64,000 nucleotides of DNA from Trichostrongylus colubriformis (GCA_963978905.1 OZ022259.1:5580001-5644000); one strand, 5' to 3'; numbered from the stretch's first letter, positions 1 through 11,157 are shown. The notes: generated from the letters alone by a model not told the origin. A program made the numbers and translations.

Positions 1-150
1 CTTCTCCATGCCGGTCGGCATCTGAGCCACTGCCCGAGCGATTGGAGCACATTCGGACAGATCCGGAAGATCTGCAGCGAAGAATACACACATCCCTTTG
101 TTGGCATCGAGATTTCTGGCACGGAACGACAACTTCGAAGTGGTGGCCAT
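1..150 (-). CDS. epc-1: Enhancer of Polycomb homologue, first exon (partial)
   Basis: Read on the minus strand from the ATG at 150-148 this gives 50 open codons to the window edge, beginning MATTSKLSFRARNLDA and ending QMPTGMEK. The S-K-L-S-F-R-A-R-x-L-D start, the D-L-P-D-L-S-E-C segment and the A-V-x-Q-M-P-T-G-M-E-K end match the N-terminal EPL (EPcA) domain of Enhancer of Polycomb proteins. In other eukaryotes these are scaffold subunits of the NuA4/TIP60 (MYST) histone acetyltransferase complex in the nucleus, where the N-terminal domain binds the acetyltransferase. Only the start is present; the rest lies left of the window. No splice acceptor sits immediately before the ATG, so the 5' UTR is undefined. 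The family call is firm; complex membership here is inferred from homology. Confidence 0.9.
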   Translation of the reverse strand, partial: MATTSKLSFRARNLDANKGMCVFFAADLPDLSECAPIARAVAQMPTGMEK

Positions 151-792
151 TTTGGTGTACTCCCGCAATGTAACTACGGAAACAGCGTGCGGTAGCTCCG
201 CCACGCGTCCTGGAGTAGTAGAATGAGCGAGTAGGAATCATCCGCCGTCTACGGCGTCCATGAAGGTGTGACGAAAACGTGAAATCCTGAAGGCAGGACG
301 ATGGTGCAGCAGTCAAGGGAGGGCGCCTAGCCAACTATCGACTAGGTCTTGCGGCTGCGGCGAGCCACGTAGGCACGCAAACACGCGTCGCGGGCGACGC
401 GCGGGCGGTCGCCAGAGCGGCGCGGTTTGCGAACGCGGCCTGTGCACCTGAGCCAGCCCGACCTTTTCGTCGTCACTTTTGCGATCTACGGCGCGAGTTT
501 GTTCGCCTCTAGTCGCTTCACCAAGTATTCTGCTCTTCTGGAGTTTGCACATCTCCGCACATCACTTCATTGCTTTGAAGAGTTTTGCCGGTTCAGCTTT
601 ACCTCACCCTGAGGGTTAACATTTGTGCCTGCTTTTGAACTCGTACAAAACACCTTATTGCAATATGGCGTGCTCCTGAGAACTCGTTCTGTTTTATTTT
701 TGCGTGTGTTTCCACCACATGAGTGTTTTTTGAATGCACCGGTTTACTACTACGTGCTCAGCACGGGAATTATTGATTGCTTCAAGAGAATA
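151..792. other. Upstream region of the epc gene, no gene seen
   Basis: This is the 5' flank of the minus-strand epc exon. Bases about 311-450 are markedly GC-rich with many CG dinucleotides compared with the AT-rich sequence after 600, so a promoter or 5' UTR is possible. The short ORFs here look like chance. Confidence 0.3.
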
Positions 793-1256
793 TTAACCCA
801 TTGGCGACCGTGTGACACGACGTCGAGTCACACCATGTTGGCTGTAACTTATACTTCAGGCCTCTTTTCAAACTTTGTTCGATCATTTTTTTTTAATATG
901 TATACAAACGCAAAGGTTTTTACACAAAACATGGTCCAAGAAAAATTTTGGTTCTTGGATTATTGACTTTCTAGCAGAGCAGCAGTCTATCGATATTTTG
1001 GTAGTTCACTTTCATCATCAAAGGCATCTGTTCCTATTTGAAAAGGGAAAGCTAAATACAAATTGGACTATATATTATCATAAATACAAGTGGAAACCCA
1101 ATGACAGTGCAAAAGAGTGAGAAATGATTGCTCCTCAAGAAAGGTATTACTGTGGGAACGTGTGACACGACATCGTGTCACACGCAGAGCGTGGGAAAAT
1201 ACTACGCGGTTCCATGCGTCAGACAAGTGTAAATGCCGCGGTCGTCAATGGGTTAA
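793..1256. repeat. TTAA-bounded MITE (TTAACCCATTG family)
   Basis: The element starts TTAACCCATTGGCGACCG at 793 and ends CGGTCGTCAATGGGTTAA at 1256, an inverted repeat of about 18 bases with one mismatch that includes TTAA at each outer end. A GTGTGACACGA motif occurs just inside the left end (about 811) and again at about 1161, where it forms a local palindrome with CGTGTCACACG. No transposase is encoded. TTAA target sites are typical of piggyBac-type elements; the assignment is inferred from the ends only. Confidence 0.6.
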
Positions 1257-1917
1257 AGTGTCGTGCATCCACCCAAATGGATGCAACCGGTGGTTGAATT
1301 TAATATGGAGGCAGGCTTTTCTATAGCTTTGAAATCAAGCAAGTGGATTGGCTTTTGAATGGGCTCAACTCCAGCTATTTTCGACGTGTTTTTTAAACAG
1401 CTGACCATAGCTGACAGGCGCAAGTTCCATGGGGGTCGCACTCAAAAAATATGATCAGGTGATGGAATCTTGCCGACCATTTCGGAGGAGTGTGCTTTAC
1501 TACAAAAAATGGCTAAGGTTACATCAAAAATAGTCTATCTACTGCAGGGTTCCCCTCCGGGCACGGAAAAAATCTTATTCAGTGGCTCACAGTTAATCCT
1601 TAGCAAAGGCTAGCACAGAAACTTTTAGACCTTTCCACGTAGTGCCCGCTCACGGCAGTTGTGAGAACAAATAAGTCGATGTGATATATGGAATGCATTT
1701 TTCATTGATCAGTCATTATGGCCTCTTTAACTGCGGATGGTCCACTCATGTCCCTCTGAAACCTGTGGGCTATGCCCTTAGTGGATTTGGCGGTGATAAG
1801 AGAATCAGGAATGAGAGCACCGTTGAATGGAGGATAATGCCACTCCTTTACACGACTGATATGACAAAAGAGTGCCTTAGATATCAATGTGAACGTACGT
1901 GATCCTATAAAGTGAGC
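1257..1917. other. Intergenic, nothing recognised
   Basis: Only short ORFs of chance length. No repeats or gene fragments recognised. Confidence 0.3.
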
Positions 1918-2126
1918 TAAGGCAGTGTTCATAGTTCACGATTCAGGCGATCACGCGATCAGGCGGAAGGAAAAAGATACATATTGATTGGGTGATTCAG
2001 GCGATCACGCGATCGCGTAAAGCACGCGATCGCGTGATCGCCTGAATCACCCAATCAATATGTATCTTTTTCATTCCGCCTGAATCGCGTGATCGCCTGA
2101 ATCGTGAACTATGAACACTGCCTAAG
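1918..2126. repeat. Near-perfect palindromic fold-back element
   Basis: Both arms, about 100 bases each, are almost perfect reverse complements around a centre near 2021. From the outside each arm reads AGGCAGTGTTCATAGTTCAC, then ATTCAGGCGATCACGCGATC, an A-rich AAAAAGATACATATTGATTG stretch, and a second GATCACGCGATCGCG block. There is almost no loop. It is non-coding. A decayed relative lies at about 29545-29715. A palindrome this complete suggests recent insertion or gene conversion between the arms. Confidence 0.85.
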
Positions 2127-4361
2127 GCATCATTATTATGTCATATCTTCGGAGGTTTTCCCACATTCAAGGGAGGAGATAACTCGAGCGGAGTCGGAGA
2201 AGGAACTCAGGGGCGAGTGAAGTCCTCTTGTGAAGCCAAGGAGCCTTCGTAATTGTGTCACCCCTCCCGGAGCTCCTCTTTGAAGAAATTGTAAGACAAA
2301 AATAAGCATTTCATGTCTCCTTCAGCCCACGGTGGTACATATTTTGTCACCATCTCTCTTATCCGCAGCTCCCTAGCACTGTGTGGTGAATGAAGCCTTC
2401 CCTTGAGCATACGTTAGGCTGCATTCGTACCCAACCGAATTGGGTCTTCGGTGGACGGGCGTGTGCGCATTTTTGAGTTTTTAGCGGTGCCACGTACCAT
2501 TACGTCATCTTATCAGCATTTTCTATTACATAAGCCACTAATTTTGTGCGCTGTTTTCTTTATTTGTCCATGTCTTTGTCGTTCCGTCCGTTCGCAAGTA
2601 AGTGATTGTAATCAAGGAATATTGAGCAAAACAAGCGTTCTACGTGAGGGAAAATTGATGAGTGTTATATTATCTTCCGTATTATATCAGTTGTAGTAGC
2701 TTGTATCGTACCTGGTTCGGTGTTGTAGTACCTTATGTATGACTATGTTACCATTCCATGTTCGACTCTCTTTTAATCTTGGCATGAATAGACACTCTGG
2801 CTAAATTTTGTTGAAGCCTTCCAAGATTTACGGTATTATTTATTTATTCAAAGCTAAAGTTTCGGCGTCTTCGCCTTCTTCAGAGCCTAAGTCGAAAAAC
2901 TTGAGACCTAATTCACTCCAAGGCTTTCACAATCCCGAGAACCTTTTCAACATAGTACTAAACCAGCTCTCGGTATCGATCAATCGAAGGGCGGCATGGG
3001 CTTACATTGGTATTTGCGACCGGGGTGCAAAAACAGACTACCAGTAGGACAACTTTTATTTTTTGGAAGGGAACTACAGGATGAGGTGAGAGAGGAATGT
3101 GCATAACAGGAGAAGTGGCGTTTTTCCGAGAGCGCAATGAATGTATTACTGCGTGGTCTTGACCTTCATAACCCACAGCTTTGTAATCACCTGACTAATT
3201 CACCACCTTGGCTTCCGGTTGCCTAGCCAATAGCAATTATATTTAGGGCTTCGAAGTGCGAATTTCTGCGTGTATCTATTGGTCGAGGGATACAGCCGAT
3301 TCTCGGCTCCTATACTCTCAATCCATCGCCGGCAACCCATTATACGCCCATCCATTGACCGTTCTGCTGATCACTTCTTTTTTTTTTCCGCTGCGCGCAT
3401 TTCCATTCACTTGAGTGGCTGATTGCTTTTGCTGGTTCTGTCGTTTTTGTACACGCCACACCGTTTTATCTCGTTCACAATTGTTCTTTCAGCATTTTTG
3501 TGCTTTACCATATCGTTGTTGAGATTCTGCAGACATCGGAAAATGTTGGCGCATATGTTCCTTACAACCACTCGCGAGACAAAGCTATGTTTAGAAAAGT
3601 AACTCTAGTCGCTTCGTTCATAGGCGCTTTGCGCTATCACTGTCGCAGCTGCCATCAACTTCTTGCACATTATGAGCTCATTTGTCAAAGGTAGAATCTC
3701 CTCCATTTTCAGTACAAATATTTTGTTCAGAAATATTTTGAGGCGTGCTAAGCTAGCCTAGAAATGAGGAAAGGGAGGGTAACAGCAAAATTGCGACAAC
3801 AAAATTAGTTGAGCTTGAGTAAGGCGGAAAAAGCAATGACGGCTGTTTCGCTAGGATGTAGTGTGACGGATATGAGGAAGTGGTCACAAGCAAGCAGTCA
3901 GGTTTTTTCTTGAGTGGGTTTGATCCAGTGTTGGATGTGAAATGGCCAAAATGTTAATTTGGAGGCGTAGCTCAGCTTTCTTTAGGCCTCAATTTCGGAT
4001 CAGTGTGACCCTGAACAACTCACAGTGACTTAATTTCAGCGTCAGACAAGCATATACCGTTACCCCCATCGGCGTAGACTTCGACATCAATCGTAGCCGC
4101 ACACACCGGACTGGACGTCGAATAAATTCGAGTCCAGGTCTCCTGGGCTGGGAATCGCAGGCTATATCGCTCTTTTATGTCAGTGGGATATCTGTTATCA
4201 GAAAATGGTATTAATCGTGAAAGGTATTAAAATGTATAGATCGCCTGTGTAGTGATTTTTTTACTACTATTTTTTACTTCTTCTTATTAGGTGCTAAACT
4301 TAGTTTTAGCCGTTCTCCGGAACCAAAAAACATTTTACGTAGGAAACTGGTACAAACATTT
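2127..4361. other. Intergenic, one solitary TIR-like stretch
   Basis: No gene is supported. At about 2417-2450 the sequence TAGGCTGCATTCGTACCC followed by an AACCGAAT stretch resembles the terminal repeat of the 9386-11157 element, so it may be a solo end. Everything else is AT-rich with short chance ORFs. Confidence 0.35.
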
Positions 4362-5197
4362 TCAATCAAAATATTTTCCATTGCTGGCTATAACCTTTTC
4401 CCATATTCCTAGCATCTTAGCTATACCGTCGCGATAAAAAGATGGCGGTTTGAAAGCGATACATTCCTTCATCCATTTTCGCTGTTCTTCAGTGTTGCAG
4501 AACCGCGTGCCGACTATGCTAAGCTGTACAGATTTGAAAGGTGGTAGTGGGAAGGAGCCATGTCTGGAAATGAAGCCAAGTGTGGGAGGTTTTCCCCTTT
4601 CAGCTCTCAAGTGTAGTCTAACAATTTTTACAATGTGAGGCCGGCGTTCTCATGCAGAAGTATACTTTGCGTATACTCGCTACTTCTGGTCCTTTGCGAA
4701 TTAATTAGTTGTTCAGTTTTCTCAGCTGCTCTTTGTGGATCTCGGCAGTATCCATCTCATCCGAATTCAGAAGGTGGTAGTGTAGCACTTCCCACTGATC
4801 TCACCAAATACAGAGCAGTAAGGTCCTTGATCAATCTGGGTCCAGCCATGCCTTTGTGCATTCACACTTATGGTAGCAGATCCATTTTCCGTCGGCCACA
4901 ATGCGCCGTGAGAACCTTTTCTTATCATGCCTTGTTAGTAAGGAATTGCGATGCTCAACGATGCGACATGGCGCTTGTAAATCATGCGTCAGCCATTTTC
5001 CTTCTAATGTTTTCCATGGCATGTAAACGTTTGGAAACGAGCATCTCAATAACCTCCAGTTTACTTGCAAATTCCTTCGGCGTTTCAGCTGGGTTCACAT
5101 CTAATAAGGCTAGCAATTCATGGTCAAGAAATCCCGGTTGACCTGAGCGCTCCTTGTCACTGACGTCGAAGTCATCTTCTTCGAACGTTTGACACAA
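4362..5197 (-). pseudogene. Decayed mariner transposase
   Basis: Minus-strand fragments in several frames follow the order of a mariner transposase. First, at 5197-4982, comes an N-terminal piece with FEEDDFDVSDKERSGQPG and an HTH-like segment ending ISKRL-like (LVSKRLHAMENI). A middle piece at 5070-4831 carries GKWLTHDL and RRIVADGKWICYHK, the region of the first catalytic Asp, which here reads A-D-G. A C-terminal piece at 4610-4362 ends FYRDGIAKMLGIWEKVIASN plus GKYFD. The stretch between (about 4610-4830) is interrupted by stops, and the HDNARPH-type motif is corrupted. Several frameshifts and stops mean it cannot encode active enzyme. No clear terminal repeats were found. The DD34D family call is by recognised blocks; the subfamily is not determined. 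Confidence 0.82.
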
Positions 5198-5923
5198 AGC
5201 CTTGGGGCTTGGTCACCATAGAATTTAGAAGAGCTCGGTGAGCTTCAGCAGCTGAATTTTCAATTGAACAGAAGGACGAGAAATTGTCGGAAATGCAGCT
5301 TTGATCTCCGTTTAGCAGCCAAGAAACAGAGAATAGATCACGACCAATTGTAGTAAATTCATGATATATTTATTTTAGGAAATGTCGAAGCTATTACTAT
5401 GATAATTTTCATCAACAGTTGTATCTGTTGAACTGTGTTTCATCCCATGTTTGCTATTGGTCAGAACTAAGTTTAGCACGTAATACAGCGCGATTTCGGC
5501 TGCTGTTGTAGTTTTCTACATTAATTTGATTTAAATACTAAATCCAAGGTTTTACACTACATGGAATTCAAGATCTCATATTGAATGAAAGATGATATCA
5601 GGAGTGTTGAAGTTGAAACCAGAACGGTTCTCTGTTCTCCTCCTAGACATCCAAATCAGTATCGAAAAATCAAAATTCAAAAATATCCCTAGCTGTGATT
5701 TGGAAAAATGAACCACCGCTCTTGCACAATGCATTAGGCGTGATCCCGATGTGGATTGTAAAATTCTAGCAGGTTGCGCTATGTGATCATCGTGGAAAGT
5801 ACTCCAGTAATCGACGCATACATCCAAAAGGATACTGGATGCTAATGTTGAAGTGGGAAGAGGAATCCTGGCGTTCGCTGCTATTTTTTGACTAGATTCT
5901 GAAGAGGGAAAAGGTGCTGCACG
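5198..5923. other. Intergenic, nothing recognised
   Basis: The sequence is AT-rich with chance ORFs only. The 5' end of the mariner relic may extend a little into it, but no terminal repeat is visible. Confidence 0.3.
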
Positions 5924-6804
5924 TTAAAGGCAGTGTTTGGGAAAATTCGGCAGAACAGTAAAAGAAGTATTGAAAGTCGAGATGCCTATAACAGGAACTG
6001 AAGAAAAAACGGATAGGAATGGTCAAAGACCGAGAAATAGGACCCTCCCCCACCGTTGATTCCCGACGTGGAGCCTTTCTGTGAAGAGGCGGGTCAGGAC
6101 GAGTTTTCCACTGACGTGTTGCCATGTCCTAAACACGGAGGAATGTTTGGAAATGAGGAAGCATCCTTTTTCTGGAGTGGGCTTCAAGCCAAAACTGAGA
6201 AAGCATGCCGCGATACCTTCTATTCCCACCTCAGCCAGTCGCTAGAGGGCGGACCGAGCTAACTAGGGAAAGACCACAAGTCGAAGTGGCCATTCGGAAT
6301 GGGATACATATGATCCGTTGTATTTTCGGACGCTGATCTCGAATCTTATTCGAAATTTGCAAAACGATTCTCTGAGCGGAGTTATGGAGGCTTTTTTTTA
6401 AAAAAAACAATTTTATTAAATGGTAAGTTTGGAAGCCCGTAGCACGCGAGTCAGACCTTCTTGCGCAAAACCAGGGCGATTTTCGTGTTCAGGGAGTCAA
6501 ATTACCTTACGGTACAAGTTTTAAGCCAATTTGAGAAATTGACCAAATTCCGGAAAAATTCACGGGCTATAGGGTGGCAGCCCATTGAACAAAGGAGAAG
6601 TCATTGACCCTTGCCTTGGAAATGCTCCTATTTGACGCTTGTTTCGTACATTTAGTGCGATGGGCAAGTGTAAAAGGTATGTGTAGGCTATCTTGTCCAG
6701 GTTGCAGGGTTTTCTGTAGAAGAAAATTCAAAATCTACCACTTTATAACGTGGCCACCCCCAATTTTCCGAAGTTGGACCAAAAACTGGATTTGGCTGAA
6801 AATT

Positions 6805-6835
6805 TGCACAGAGGGGTAATTCGACCCTCTGTGCA
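6805..6835. repeat. Short perfect hairpin inside E1
   Basis: TGCACAGAGGG at 6805 is followed about 9 bases later by its exact complement CCCTCTGTGCA, giving an 11-bp stem. No function is evident; it lies in repeat DNA. Confidence 0.6.
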
Positions 6836-7230
6836 CGAATATCATAATCTTTTCACGCAAAAACGCCTAATTCGTGTGGTACGGGATTCTCTTCGACTTG
6901 GTATCCTTCCCTTGTGAGTAATGTTAGCAGTTATAAATAAAGTGGTAGAGTAAATGGGTGTGATAGGTACCAGTCCAAGTGGAAGAAAAGCACTTACTGA
7001 CAATGAAACACAAAATGCAAAAAGACTCGCACTGGCGGGGAGCAAATCCTCGGCCCCTCTCCTGCAGGTCCGGAACACTACCACTGAGCCGCTGAGGCCG
7101 TTGACTGCTCAGCAACGGCCATTCTTATGAACCGTTCATTCAAAAAACCTCCATGGCTCCGCTCAGAGAATCGTTTTGCAAATTTCGAATACAGATTCGA
7201 GATCAGCGTCCGAAAATACGTCGGACTATA

Positions 7231-8803
7231 CAGTGCGTTTCATAATTATAAGGTCACCCCTGAATTTCAGGTTTTCTCGACAACACTCCATTGAGGGATC
7301 TTTTCAGTCTCATAGACGGATTCCTCACCTGAAATAACCCCCGTGTCCGATTTTCGGTAGCAGTCTCGTTTACCTTATGTTTTTAGGAGTATTTTTTGTT
7401 TTTTTGCACCGTTTCATAATTATAAGGTCACCCTGAAAAAAGAAAAAAGTCAAGGTCGCGGCAGGTCTGTGACGGTAGATTTGTCTTCCAAATACATCTT
7501 CGAGATACATATTCAATCGTCTTGTGGCTAGCTTCTATGTTCCAAGAGAAAAGCCCAGATTTGGGATTCTTGTGATGCTAGGCTCAGTTTGAGAGCCATT
7601 CCAAAAAGAATCGGAAGATACCTGTGCTCAGTTAGATGACATCTGAGAGATTCAATGTCTTAAGATGTTTTTCAGGCTCTGGATTCCCTCTTGAGATTAT
7701 TACCATTAACGAGGAAGGGATTGTGGGGGGCACTTCCTACAGCACCTCCTCCATGGACCTGATTTGTTTGGAGTTAAACCATCTTTAGTCTGGAATCACA
7801 GCGTGTACAGCAGCGAGGAAGGAGCAGAAACATCACTGAAGAAATAATGAAGTAGTTTCCGAGGCCTACAGCACACCATAGGGCGGAACGACTTCAATTC
7901 ATAAAGTTGTTCTTGAGCCACGGATTGAACGGAACTGTATTTGTATGGCAGTTGCACCCTGCATGCGAATAATTCCATCCGAATTGTACTTTTGAGTCTG
8001 AAAATACTCTATTTGTATGGTGCTGACGGGTAGAGGTAGTACTAGCTTGGTCTGGGAAGTGCGTCGATCTAGCGGAGCCTCGGCAATTTTTCTGGGAGAA
8101 GGGTGATGGCCTGAATGGTTTTCGGCAATGAGGTTGCATTGAACCTTGCCTTCGAAACCTGTAGAATGGACTCCAGAGGCTGCTAAAAGATCCTACGAAG
8201 AAATCAACCGCCTTTTGGAGCCGACTGGCTCTTCATAATTGTGTCTAACAGCATGACAAGGCTGTTGTTCACGTAGGTCATTCAACGGAATCGTGGTTAA
8301 AGTTCCGAAATACGGACCTCCAGCAATAGATAACATGCAATCTTGTTCTCAGCTCTATTGGGGAGACCTGGAAGACATCGCCACAAAAATATTTACCCCA
8401 ATAATTGCCAGTTCTAGGAAGCAAAGCTGCTGAAACAGGCAATTGTTGAAGACTGGAACAATATCTGTGGTAAGGCTCTTCGAAATTTCCTTTCTACTTC
8501 CCCAAGCGGCTGGTTGATGTCGTTCTTAATCAGGAGGGAACCATAGATTATGAGCTCCTTCGAATGCGCTGTTAACTCTAGCAAATCTCCTCTTTCTTCG
8601 GAGTGACCTTATAATTATGAAACGGCACGAAAATCAAAAAATATTTATAGAAAAATCGGGCTATAAGGTAATGTCATCAAAACTACTATGGAAGGGTTTT
8701 CTGTGGTGGGGAATCTGTAAAAAATACTTGAAAATTTTTTGGCTGGCTGTGTGTTCTGAAAACCGGAAATTTGGGGGTGACCTTATAATTATGAAACGCA
8801 CTG
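7231..8803. mobile_element. Tc1-like element E2 with TA target duplication
   Basis: The ends are CAGTGCGTTTCATAATTATA plus AGGTCACCC at 7231 and the exact inverse, GGTGACC then TTATAATTATGAAACGCACTG, ending at 8803. TA flanks both sides (7229-7230 and 8804-8805), the target site of Tc1/mariner elements. The inner motif TTTCATAATTATAAGGTCACC is repeated at about 7412, and its inverse occurs at about 8604, so the termini have a double repeat. On the plus strand at about 8360-8560 a broken reading resembles the C-terminal part of a Tc1-type transposase: WGDL, then KQAIVEDWNNI, then a FLSTSPS-like block. All frames are interrupted, so it is dead. The element call rests mainly on ends, size (1,573 bp) and TA duplication. 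Confidence 0.75.
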
Positions 8804-9015
8804 TATGTATCCCATTCCGAATGGCCACTTCGACATGGGGTCCTTCCCTTGTAAGTAAGGCAGCTGGAGCTGAAAAGGCCGCCTTTGCCACTGCTCCGAG
8901 GCGCGCCTTTTGCGAGGGATTTCGTCGCAAATAGGTTGCCCAGACCCGTAGTTTTCGAGTGAATGACTCCTCTTGGATTCCTTATCACCCACATTACCCC
9001 TAACACTGTCTTTAA

Positions 9016-9385
9016 GGCTCAGGAAAAATGCTCGGTGTGCAGGTAAATGATTCTATGACTGCGTATGGTATTATAAAATGACAATAGTCTCACTCATAAC
9101 CATAGAAGGGAATATGTTTCTTAATACTTAGTAATATCTGCCATATTCTTGGCATTACTTGTGAGACCAATAGTTTTTTAGCGGTTTTTGAATACCACCT
9201 CATAAAATGTTGGTCGTGAACGAAGGTGAAGAAAACTGGTTCAGTGACCTTGAATAGCACCTTGCAACCACACCTCTCTCATTTTACACTCATGTAAAAT
9301 TTTCCCTTTACAAACATACAGGCCGTAATTTTGAATACAAAGTGATACGTATATTCGCCGTTTTTTCTTGCTCGAACTGCCACTC
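9016..9385. other. Intergenic, nothing recognised
   Basis: No gene or repeat recognised. Confidence 0.3.
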
Positions 9386-11157
9386 TTAGGCTGGGTTCAT
9401 ACCCAGATAAATGGGATTATCGGACCTTTAGAGTCAAGAACAGGGTCAAGCGTCCAGATGAGGAAAATTTTTAAAAAATACGACCCCCCCCCCAAAAGGA
9501 GGCCCCAATACGACCCCCCTCTCTCTGCACAAAAACCATCAATTAAGCATTTGTCGATTTTTTTTAAATGCTCACCACCATTATACCTGAATGGACACAA
9601 AAACCCGAAAAATATGTGATACAGCTGGAATTCCCAGTACTATACACTCAATATATATCTATGAATCCTAGATTCCAGATCGCATCACGCTTCTACCTCA
9701 TAATCGAACAATTTCAAACAATAACTCAGAATACTCCACACATCTAGAGAAGTTAAGGATTCATGTCAGGCGACGGCTGCGACGCGGCGATCACGATGGA
9801 GCGCGGTATCTTCCCCATACTAAATTCCGGTATTTTGGAAATAGTTCAAACTTTACCTAGAGCCCATCTTTCGAACTGCTGTAAACTGTTTTCCTAATAA
9901 CTCCCTCAGACCTATCCATTGCCCGTTTACTTTCCCCAATGGTTGCTTAGTTCTCGATATGGGTTTCCAGATGAGGATTTGATGAGGAAAATTTCGAAGT
10001 GTTTCACGGAAATGGCCATAACTTCCTTCAAACTTAACCATATGAGTTCGTTTTGGTGAAGCAAGATCTGCTAGGTTGTCGCTTTCGAATGACTACCTGA
10101 ACCTTGCCATATCTCTAAAACGAAGGAAGAAACCTCCAGGAAAGCCAGTTGAGGAAAGCTTTTTTTGGCCGAATTTGCGAGATATTCCCAAGATTCTTCA
10201 GAAAAATTGATTCATTGTTACTGAAATTTCTCTGGTATGCATCATTCGCTCTGGAAGGCCTAGTGGGAGGGCAAGAAGCGCGGTCAGCCTTTCTGTGGGA
10301 TGCGCCATGCATGAGGATTTCATCCACATTCTCAATGAATACAAACGTTTTTGCGGTTTGTATAGTGGCTGCTAACACGAGATTACGTACTTGCATTCGT
10401 AGTAATATATGAAGAAAGTCCTTATCAGCTAATTTTCCGTTTTCATCCCAATGTTTTTGCAGTGTCCATCCACGGTAGTACCTGTTGATAGATATCGCTT
10501 TCCACGGTTGATCGGTGAATTTCGTGAATTTTGGAGGTGTATCTGTACGTGGATTTGGTGTCAGCAGACCAACGAAAGGTCTATTGGCGTTGACCGGCTT
10601 CGTTGCGGATGAGGTTTCCATGATGAATAAGTTAAACTGTTTCAGGTACCAACCTAATTAGTCAGTTTTATCATTTCTTCCCTTACACTTTAGACCCTCT
10701 GCGTGAGAACTTCTGTGATCACTAGTACCAACGATTACGACCCCCCCCCCCCGTTGAGGATTCCTCAACGGAGGCTTGACCCTGGTCAAGAAAAGTACTT
10801 AAACTGTCGAGAAGATAAAAGTATTTGTGATCGGATTTTTGGCAACTTCTTATCAGGGATAAGATACACAACTGAGAAAATGAGCGATCCTATGCGTAAT
10901 TTCATGTTTTGGGTTGGATCATCCGCGCTTGGGATATTAAAAATTTCGCGTCAAGGATAATATACGTATCGATCGAGAAAATGAGCGTATCTGCGTATCC
11001 GCGATCTGGACCCTTGGGCGGATCGGCGTCGCGATTTTGGTTTTTGCCACAATGCCGATGGTACTTGTCTTGGGATCGTAGAAATTCCCAAATCGCGGAT
11101 ATTGTGATACGCCAGTTCGCCGAAAATCCCATTCGGTTGGGTGTGAACGCAGTCCTA
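9386..11157. mobile_element. 1.77-kb element with imperfect terminal inverted repeats
   Basis: The left end CTTAGGCTGGGTTCATACCC, followed by an AATGGGATT stretch (9386-9419), pairs with the right end AATCCCATTCGGTTGGGTGT followed by GAACGCAGTCCTAG (11124-11157). About 25 of 34 positions agree by hand alignment. Inside are two long C tracts next to CGA (about 9483 and 10739), a 10-bp palindrome CCGTTGAGGA/TCCTCAACGG near 10752, and the 168-codon ORF at 10621-10115. A similar solitary end lies at about 2417. No recognised transposase; the superfamily is unknown. Confidence 0.5.
10115..10621 (-). CDS. Uncharacterised 168-codon ORF inside the TIR element
   Basis: An uninterrupted minus-strand ORF begins METSSATKPVNANRPFVG and ends SWRFLPSF. 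It is the longest open frame in the window that is not antisense to a recognised relic or part of a repeat. The composition is protein-like: a basic Pro/Thr-rich start, then an aromatic stretch (PWKAISINRYYRGWTL), then a hydrophobic segment RNLVLAATIQTAKTFVFIEN, and a Ser/Asn-rich tail. The hydrophobic piece is short for a membrane helix. I recognise no domain and no transposase triad. It could be a single-exon gene carried by the element, one exon of a longer gene, or a chance ORF. The frame continues open a little upstream of the ATG. Confidence 0.35.
   Translation of the reverse strand: METSSATKPVNANRPFVGLLTPNPRTDTPPKFTKFTDQPWKAISINRYYRGWTLQKHWDENGKLADKDFLHILLRMQVRNLVLAATIQTAKTFVFIENVDEILMHGASHRKADRASCPPTRPSRANDAYQRNFSNNESIFLKNLGNISQIRPKKAFLNWLSWRFLPSF

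Larger units (their letters stand above)
6266..8850. repeat. Fold-back element E1 inserted in the family A MITE
   Basis: The left arm runs from about 6266 through GTCGAAGTGGCCATTCGGAA, TGGGATACATA, TATTTTCGGACGCTGATC and GCAAAACGATTCTCTGAGCG to about 6395. The reverse complement of that arm is found in two pieces: 7145-7228 (GCTCAGAGAATCGTTTTGCA through CGTCCGAAAATACG) and 8806-8850 (TATCCCATTCCGAATGGCCA, CTTCGAC). The gap between those pieces is exactly the Tc1-like element E2. Without E2, E1 is about 1.0 kb with arms of about 130 bases. Its interior has short ORFs and an 11-bp hairpin at 6805-6835, but no transposase I recognise. Confidence 0.75.
5924..9015. repeat. TTAA-bounded MITE (family A, copy 1), split by nested insertions
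   Basis: The left end is TTAAAGGCAGTGTTTGGG at 5924 and the right end is CCCCTAACACTGTCTTTAA, finishing at about 9015. The internal text follows the copy at 46954-47478: a GAAAGTCGAGATGCC-like block, a GTTGATTC block, GGATGTTTGGAAAT-like, a CTGAGAAAGC block and GGCGGACCGAGC. The match breaks at about 6265 and resumes at about 8850 with GGCCGCC, GAGGCGCGCCTTT and a terminal AATGACTCCTC block. About 2.58 kb has therefore been inserted into one MITE. Removing it leaves an element of about 510 bp, the size of the other long copies. Confidence 0.75.

Noticed and set aside
4635..5141. 168-codon plus-strand ORF
   Set aside because: It is antisense to the mariner transposase relic; the minus strand carries the recognisable protein blocks.
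7030..7115. tRNA-like GGCTCAGTGGTAG followed by GATTTGCTCCCC on the minus strand
   Set aside because: An A-box-like motif is present but no acceptor or anticodon stem pairs, and the B-box is poor. It lies inside repeat E1.
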